Shown in pieces: positions 4,917-7,531 of a stretch of DNA of 7,531 nucleotides (positions are counted from its first letter, which is position 1; every line of letters starts with the position of its first letter). Origin of the DNA: Paracoccaceae bacterium. Lineage in GTDB: Bacteria; Pseudomonadota; Alphaproteobacteria; Rhodobacterales; Rhodobacteraceae. The stretch covers positions 1 to 7,531 of the forward strand of contig JALXER010000014.1 of the NCBI GenBank assembly GCA_027069385.1, given 5' to 3'. The notes under the pieces were generated by a model, which did not search any database, was not told where the DNA came from, and worked only from the letters and a program-made list of their open reading frames with translations. Made by a program: the position numbers and the translations under genes.

Positions 4917-5701
4917 CGGATCAGCCCGCGCTTGCGGGTGTAATAGTCGCGATAGCGCGCCACCATCCGGTTGGTGTCCATCAACAGGCAAACATCTACG
5001 GTGTTGAAATCGTGATCAATATAGGCGCCGTCACCGACAAAGCCGCCAAGGCGCAGATAGGCCTTGATCAAGGGTGGAATTTGCAAGCGCGCCTGTTTGG
5101 CAACCACCTGCTCGCGCGGCAGTTGGTCCAGCGGCACATAGGCGCTGTTGATCGCGCGCACCCGCAGGTCGGGCGGGGCCAGATGGGCATAGTGCAGATA
5201 GGAAAGCGCCTGCGCTATGGGCGCGACGTCGATACTGTGAAAAGAGGCCACTCCGAACAGGATCTCTATCTCGTGGCGCTCCACATAGGCCGCAAGCGCA
5301 TCCCATAGCAAATGCATACCCAGACCGCCGCGATAGGCCCTAGCCACGCACGACCGCCCCAGTTCAAGGGTTTTACGCCCCGAATCCATCAGCTTTGACA
5401 GGTCATATTCCTGCGCGCCGTAAAACCCGATGCCACGCCGCGCGGCGCTGTCGCGCATCAGGCGATAGGCCCCGACCACATTCGGCCCGCCATCCGCCGC
5501 CGGTTTTGCGGTATCGATCAGCAACAGATGGTCGAAATGGCGGTCATAAGCATCGCGCTCCAATTGCGCGGCGTGATCTTCGAGGCTGACAGCCGCGCCC
5601 ATTTCCTGCACGAATACCCGGTATCGCAACCGCTGCGCCGCCGCCACATCCCGATCACCGGCCGCCAACCGGACCTCTAACCCTTGTGTATCCAGTTTCA
5701 T
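4913..5701 (-). CDS. olsB: OlsB, L-ornithine N(alpha)-acyltransferase
   Basis: A GNAT-fold enzyme that joins 3-hydroxyacyl-ACP to ornithine, the first step of ornithine lipid synthesis. I place the start at ATG 5701 (262 residues, MKLDTQGLEVRLAA), because family similarity begins there and the length is typical. ATG 5758 and a TTG at 5791 are in-frame alternatives, and no candidate has a strong ribosome site. Recognisable blocks are AAQRLRYRVFVQEMGA (21-36), VVGAYRLMR (75-83), TLELGRSCVARAYRGG (111-126, acyl-donor binding region), LFGVASFHSID (148-158) and PPLIKAYLRLGGFVGDGAYI (209-228). The tail ends RKRGLIR, with its TGA overlapping the olsA GTG. Ornithine lipids replace phospholipids under phosphate stress in many alphaproteobacteria, but no Pho box is evident upstream. 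Confidence 0.92.
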   Translation of the reverse strand: MKLDTQGLEVRLAAGDRDVAAAQRLRYRVFVQEMGAAVSLEDHAAQLERDAYDRHFDHLLLIDTAKPAADGGPNVVGAYRLMRDSAARRGIGFYGAQEYDLSKLMDSGRKTLELGRSCVARAYRGGLGMHLLWDALAAYVERHEIEILFGVASFHSIDVAPIAQALSYLHYAHLAPPDLRVRAINSAYVPLDQLPREQVVAKQARLQIPPLIKAYLRLGGFVGDGAYIDHDFNTVDVCLLMDTNRMVARYRDYYTRKRGLIR

Positions 5702-5770
5702 ACCAAAGCGCGATCCGCGTTGAAAAAAGTTGCGCAAATCTATCGCCCTGCGGGGCATAACACAAGTTGC

Positions 5771-5806
5771 CAATCCGGTGCTGTTTACCAATAATTAACC
5801 GGATTG
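5771..5806. promoter_or_regulatory. Inverted repeat enclosing a CtrA-like palindrome upstream of olsB
   Basis: CAATCCGGT (5771-5779) and ACCGGATTG (5798-5806) form a perfect 9-bp inverted repeat. Inside the 18-nt loop and overlapping its right arm is TTTA-CCAATAA-TTAAC (5784-5799), one mismatch from the CtrA consensus TTAA-N7-TTAAC. The opposite strand reads TTAA-N7-TAAAC, so the site is nearly symmetric. It lies 82 bp upstream of the chosen olsB start and just past the DUF3553 stop. It could be an olsB operator, or, as RNA, a hairpin at the end of the DUF3553 transcript. No T-run follows. The repeat is seen directly; the CtrA role is inference. Confidence 0.35.
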
Positions 5807-5815
5807 CACCAAGGT

Positions 5816-5998
5816 TTAATCGGACGGGTCGAAAACCGGTTCCAGCGTAACAACCTTTGAATTGATGGTAATTTTTCCGGCATGTTCAAAATTTACCGTA
5901 ATGCGATCGCCGATGGCGGACTGAACCTGCCCGATCCCCCATTCGGGTTTTTCGGGGTGGCGGACTCTGGCTCCGGGTGTAAGAATGGCGTTGTTCAC
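5816..5998 (-). CDS. DUF3553 small protein, likely Tudor/SH3-like fold
   Basis: A 60-residue protein read leftward from GTG 5998, which has a good AGGAA ribosome site five to six bases upstream. The longer frame from ATG 6061 would overlap the chpT start and adds residues unlike the family. The sequence PGARVRHPEKPEWGIGQVQS (8-27), followed by RITVNFEHAGKITI (32-45), matches the small DUF3553 family common in Rhodobacterales. The pattern G-x-RVRHP...WGIGQV...VNFEHAGK resembles the Tudor-like tail of UvrD/PcrA helicases and the CarD RNA-polymerase-binding domain, so a nucleic-acid or polymerase contact is a reasonable guess but unproven. Function is unknown. It is divergent from chpT, with 22 bp between start codons. 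Confidence 0.85.
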   Translation of the reverse strand: MNNAILTPGARVRHPEKPEWGIGQVQSAIGDRITVNFEHAGKITINSKVVTLEPVFDPSD

Positions 5999-6020
5999 GT
6001 TTTTCCTGACGGGGGTATGA

Positions 6021-6608
6021 ATGCAAACCGATAACCTGCCCGAACTGATTTGCTCGCGCATATGTCATGACCTGATAAACCCGATTGGCGCGATTAACAA
6101 CGGGGTTGAGCTGATGACCGAGTTGGGCGGCGGTGGCCCCGAGCTGGAACTGATCGGCCAAAGCGCCGACACCGCTCGCGCCAAGGTCGAGTTTTTTCGC
6201 ATTGCTTTCGGGGCGGCGGGCAACGGGATGCTGGGCTATGCGCAAGCGCGCCGCGTGGCGCTGGACATGTTCGCCCCCACCCGCCTACGCCTTGATTTTC
6301 GCGCCGAATGGGGCGAGCGCAGGCGCGCGCTGGTCAAGCTGCTGTACCTGCTGTTGCTATGTTGCGAAAAGGCGCTGCCGCGTGGCGGTGAACTGGCCTG
6401 TACCCCGACCGATACCGGCTGGGTGCTGGAAAGCAACGCCAAAACAGCCCCCGACCCTGAATTATGGGAGCATATCCGCACCGGTGCGGCGCTGGACAAC
6501 ATCGGTTCGGCCCAGATCCAGTTCTGGCTGGCCCGCAAGCTGGCGGTTGAAACCCGTACCGAAATCTCTGTGCAGATCGACGGAAGCGCGCTAAGAATCG
6601 CTTTTTAG
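6021..6608 (+). CDS. chpT: ChpT histidine phosphotransferase of the CckA-ChpT-CtrA relay
   Basis: A 195-residue protein starting at ATG 6021, with GGGGG at 6011-6015 as ribosome site. It passes phosphate from the hybrid kinase CckA to the response regulator CtrA (and CpdR) in the cytoplasm. The H-box SRICHDLINPIGAINNGVELM (residues 12-32) carries the phosphorylated His16 followed by Asp17, closely resembling the Caulobacter motif. Residues up to about 80 form the two-helix dimerisation domain. The rest (about 85-195) is the degenerate kinase-like domain, which in ChpT does not bind ATP; no G-box is seen. In Rhodobacterales this relay controls motility and gene transfer agents more than viability. 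The 3' end overlaps the convergent carbonic anhydrase gene by 18 bp. Confidence 0.9.
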   Translation: MQTDNLPELICSRICHDLINPIGAINNGVELMTELGGGGPELELIGQSADTARAKVEFFRIAFGAAGNGMLGYAQARRVALDMFAPTRLRLDFRAEWGERRRALVKLLYLLLLCCEKALPRGGELACTPTDTGWVLESNAKTAPDPELWEHIRTGAALDNIGSAQIQFWLARKLAVETRTEISVQIDGSALRIAF

Positions 6609-7118
6609 CACCAGACCGGCCCGAACCCGGCGCATGTTGTCCTGATAATGCAGGGCAGATTGGGCCAGCCCGTCAATGGCGGCCTCGTCGAGTTGGCGCA
6701 CCACGCGCCCGGGCGCCCCCACCACCAGCGACCCGTCCGGAATCACCTTGCCCTCGGTTACCAGCGCACCGGCACCGATCAGGCAGTTTTTGCCGATCAT
6801 CGCGCCATTCAGCACCATTGCGCCCATGCCGATCAGGGTATTGTCGCCAATGGTGCACCCGTGCAGCATTGCCTTGTGGCCAATGGTGCAATTCTGCCCG
6901 ACCTGCAACGGATAGCCCATATCCGTATGCATCACCACTTGTTCCTGCACATTGGTGCCCTGCCCGACCCGTATCCATTCATTGTCACCGCGCAACACCG
7001 CCCCGAACCAGACCGAGACCAGCGCCGCCAGCTCGATCTTGCCAATCACCACCGCATCCGGTGCGATCCAGCTATCGGCATCGACCTTGGGCGAAACCCC
7101 GTCAAGCGTGTAGATCAT
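6591..7118 (-). CDS. Gamma-class carbonic anhydrase family protein (left-handed beta-helix)
   Basis: A 175-residue hexapeptide-repeat protein read leftward from ATG 7118, which overlaps the gmk stop (ATGA). Repeats of the I/V-G-x-x-x type run through about residues 20-135. The three zinc ligands of gamma carbonic anhydrases are in place: His64 (VMHTD), His81 (IGHKAMLHG) and His86. The RGD segment (43-45) and the glutamines near 57-60 also match. The acidic loop residues needed for proton transfer in the archaeal Cam enzyme are absent, as in the CamH/YrdA/PaaY branch, so carbonic anhydrase activity is possible but not assured. A C-terminal helix (about 143-168) packs onto the trimer in relatives. 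It is probably cotranscribed with gmk. Its stop lies inside the chpT coding sequence. Confidence 0.9.
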   Translation of the reverse strand: MIYTLDGVSPKVDADSWIAPDAVVIGKIELAALVSVWFGAVLRGDNEWIRVGQGTNVQEQVVMHTDMGYPLQVGQNCTIGHKAMLHGCTIGDNTLIGMGAMVLNGAMIGKNCLIGAGALVTEGKVIPDGSLVVGAPGRVVRQLDEAAIDGLAQSALHYQDNMRRVRAGLVLKSDS

Positions 7119-7531
7119 GCGCCCAGATCTTCGTATTCGGCGTTCAGGCGCTGCACCAGCGCGCTAAGCGACGGGGTGCGGCTGCGTTTCAGGCGCTCGG
7201 CCCGAATGATGGTCATCAGGTCGGATTTGGCCTTGGCCAGATCGTCATTGACCAGCACATAGTCATACTCTGCCCAATGGCTGATTTCGTCGCGAGACTG
7301 CGCCATGCGCTCATCCACCACCTGATCGCTGTCCTGCCCGCGCCCTTGCAGCCGCTGTTTCAGCGCCGCCATGGAAGGGGGCAGAATAAACACCGAGACC
7401 ACCGAATCCGCCAGCACCGAGTTGCGGATTTGCTGGCCACCCTGCCAATCCACATCGAACAGCACATCCAGACCGTCCTCTATGGCGCTTTCGACCGGTG
7501 CCAGCGGGGTGCCGTAAAGATTGCCGAATAC
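7115..7531 (-). CDS. gmk: Guanylate kinase, C-terminal part (N-terminus beyond right edge)
   Basis: The leftward frame is open from the window edge and gives the last 138 residues, starting VFGNLYGTPLAPVESAIEDG. The enzyme converts GMP to GDP with ATP in the cytoplasm and is normally essential. Family blocks seen are GNLYGTP (GMP-binding region), the Walker-B-like VLFDVDWQGGQQIR, VSVFILPPSMAALKQRLQGRGQDSD (lid region with Arg residues), RMAQSRDEISHWAEYDYVLVNDDL and the terminal IIRAERLKRSRTP. The N-terminal P-loop is outside the window. The stop TGA overlaps the start of the carbonic anhydrase gene by four bases, implying coupled translation. Confidence 0.93.
   Translation of the reverse strand, partial: VFGNLYGTPLAPVESAIEDGLDVLFDVDWQGGQQIRNSVLADSVVSVFILPPSMAALKQRLQGRGQDSDQVVDERMAQSRDEISHWAEYDYVLVNDDLAKAKSDLMTIIRAERLKRSRTPSLSALVQRLNAEYEDLGA

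Noticed and set aside
5702..5791. Longer olsB start at TTG 5791 or ATG 5758
   Set aside because: The extra residues do not look like the family, and the frame from TTG would run through the inverted repeat; ATG 5701 gives the usual length. Neither alternative is formally excluded.
5999..6061. DUF3553 start at ATG 6061
   Set aside because: It would overlap the 5' end of chpT by about 40 bp, and GTG 5998 has a clear AGGAA ribosome site and the family's usual N-terminus.

Overview
This window looks like an ordinary chromosomal stretch from an alphaproteobacterium of the order Rhodobacterales (Rhodobacter/Roseobacter group). The evidence is the combination of a ChpT-type phosphotransferase, a neighbouring olsB-olsA pair for ornithine lipids, a class III alcohol dehydrogenase, a short DUF3553 protein, CbtBA cobalt transport under a B12 riboswitch, high-GC codon use, and GC-rich hairpin repeats between genes. 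Genus and species cannot be told from the sequence.

Left part (1-1369): a divergent metal-related region. The leftward gene is only the N-terminus of a CcdA/DsbD-like membrane protein. It is preceded by a near-perfect CueR/MerR-type copper promoter, with a 19-nt spacer and an ACCTTCC-N7-GGAGGGT dyad. Rightward, a possible promoter leads into a complete cobalamin riboswitch and then cbtB-cbtA, a B12-controlled cobalt uptake system. Copper response and B12/cobalt response thus share one intergenic region of about 340 bp.

Middle (1370-4079): a 377-bp non-coding stretch packed with small perfect hairpins and a larger imperfect inverted repeat. It is followed by a 117-residue three-helix membrane protein of unknown function, then S-(hydroxymethyl)glutathione dehydrogenase (formaldehyde detoxification). 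A NYN-LOTUS protein, probably an RNA-acting nuclease, follows with its GTG start directly after the dehydrogenase stop codon.

Right part (4083-7531): olsB-olsA (leftward, overlapping by 4 nt) make ornithine lipid. An inverted repeat containing a CtrA-like palindrome lies upstream. A 60-residue DUF3553 protein (leftward) and chpT (rightward, CckA-ChpT-CtrA phosphorelay) start only 22 bp apart. chpT converges with and overlaps a gamma-class carbonic anhydrase gene by 18 nt. That gene overlaps the end of guanylate kinase (gmk, cut by the window edge) by 4 nt.

Most genes belong to known families. The parts least explained are the hairpin mosaic at 1395-1657, the orphan membrane protein, the NYN-LOTUS gene coupled to formaldehyde dehydrogenase, and the possible CtrA site upstream of olsB. 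I did not find convincing evidence of a wholly new multi-gene system.
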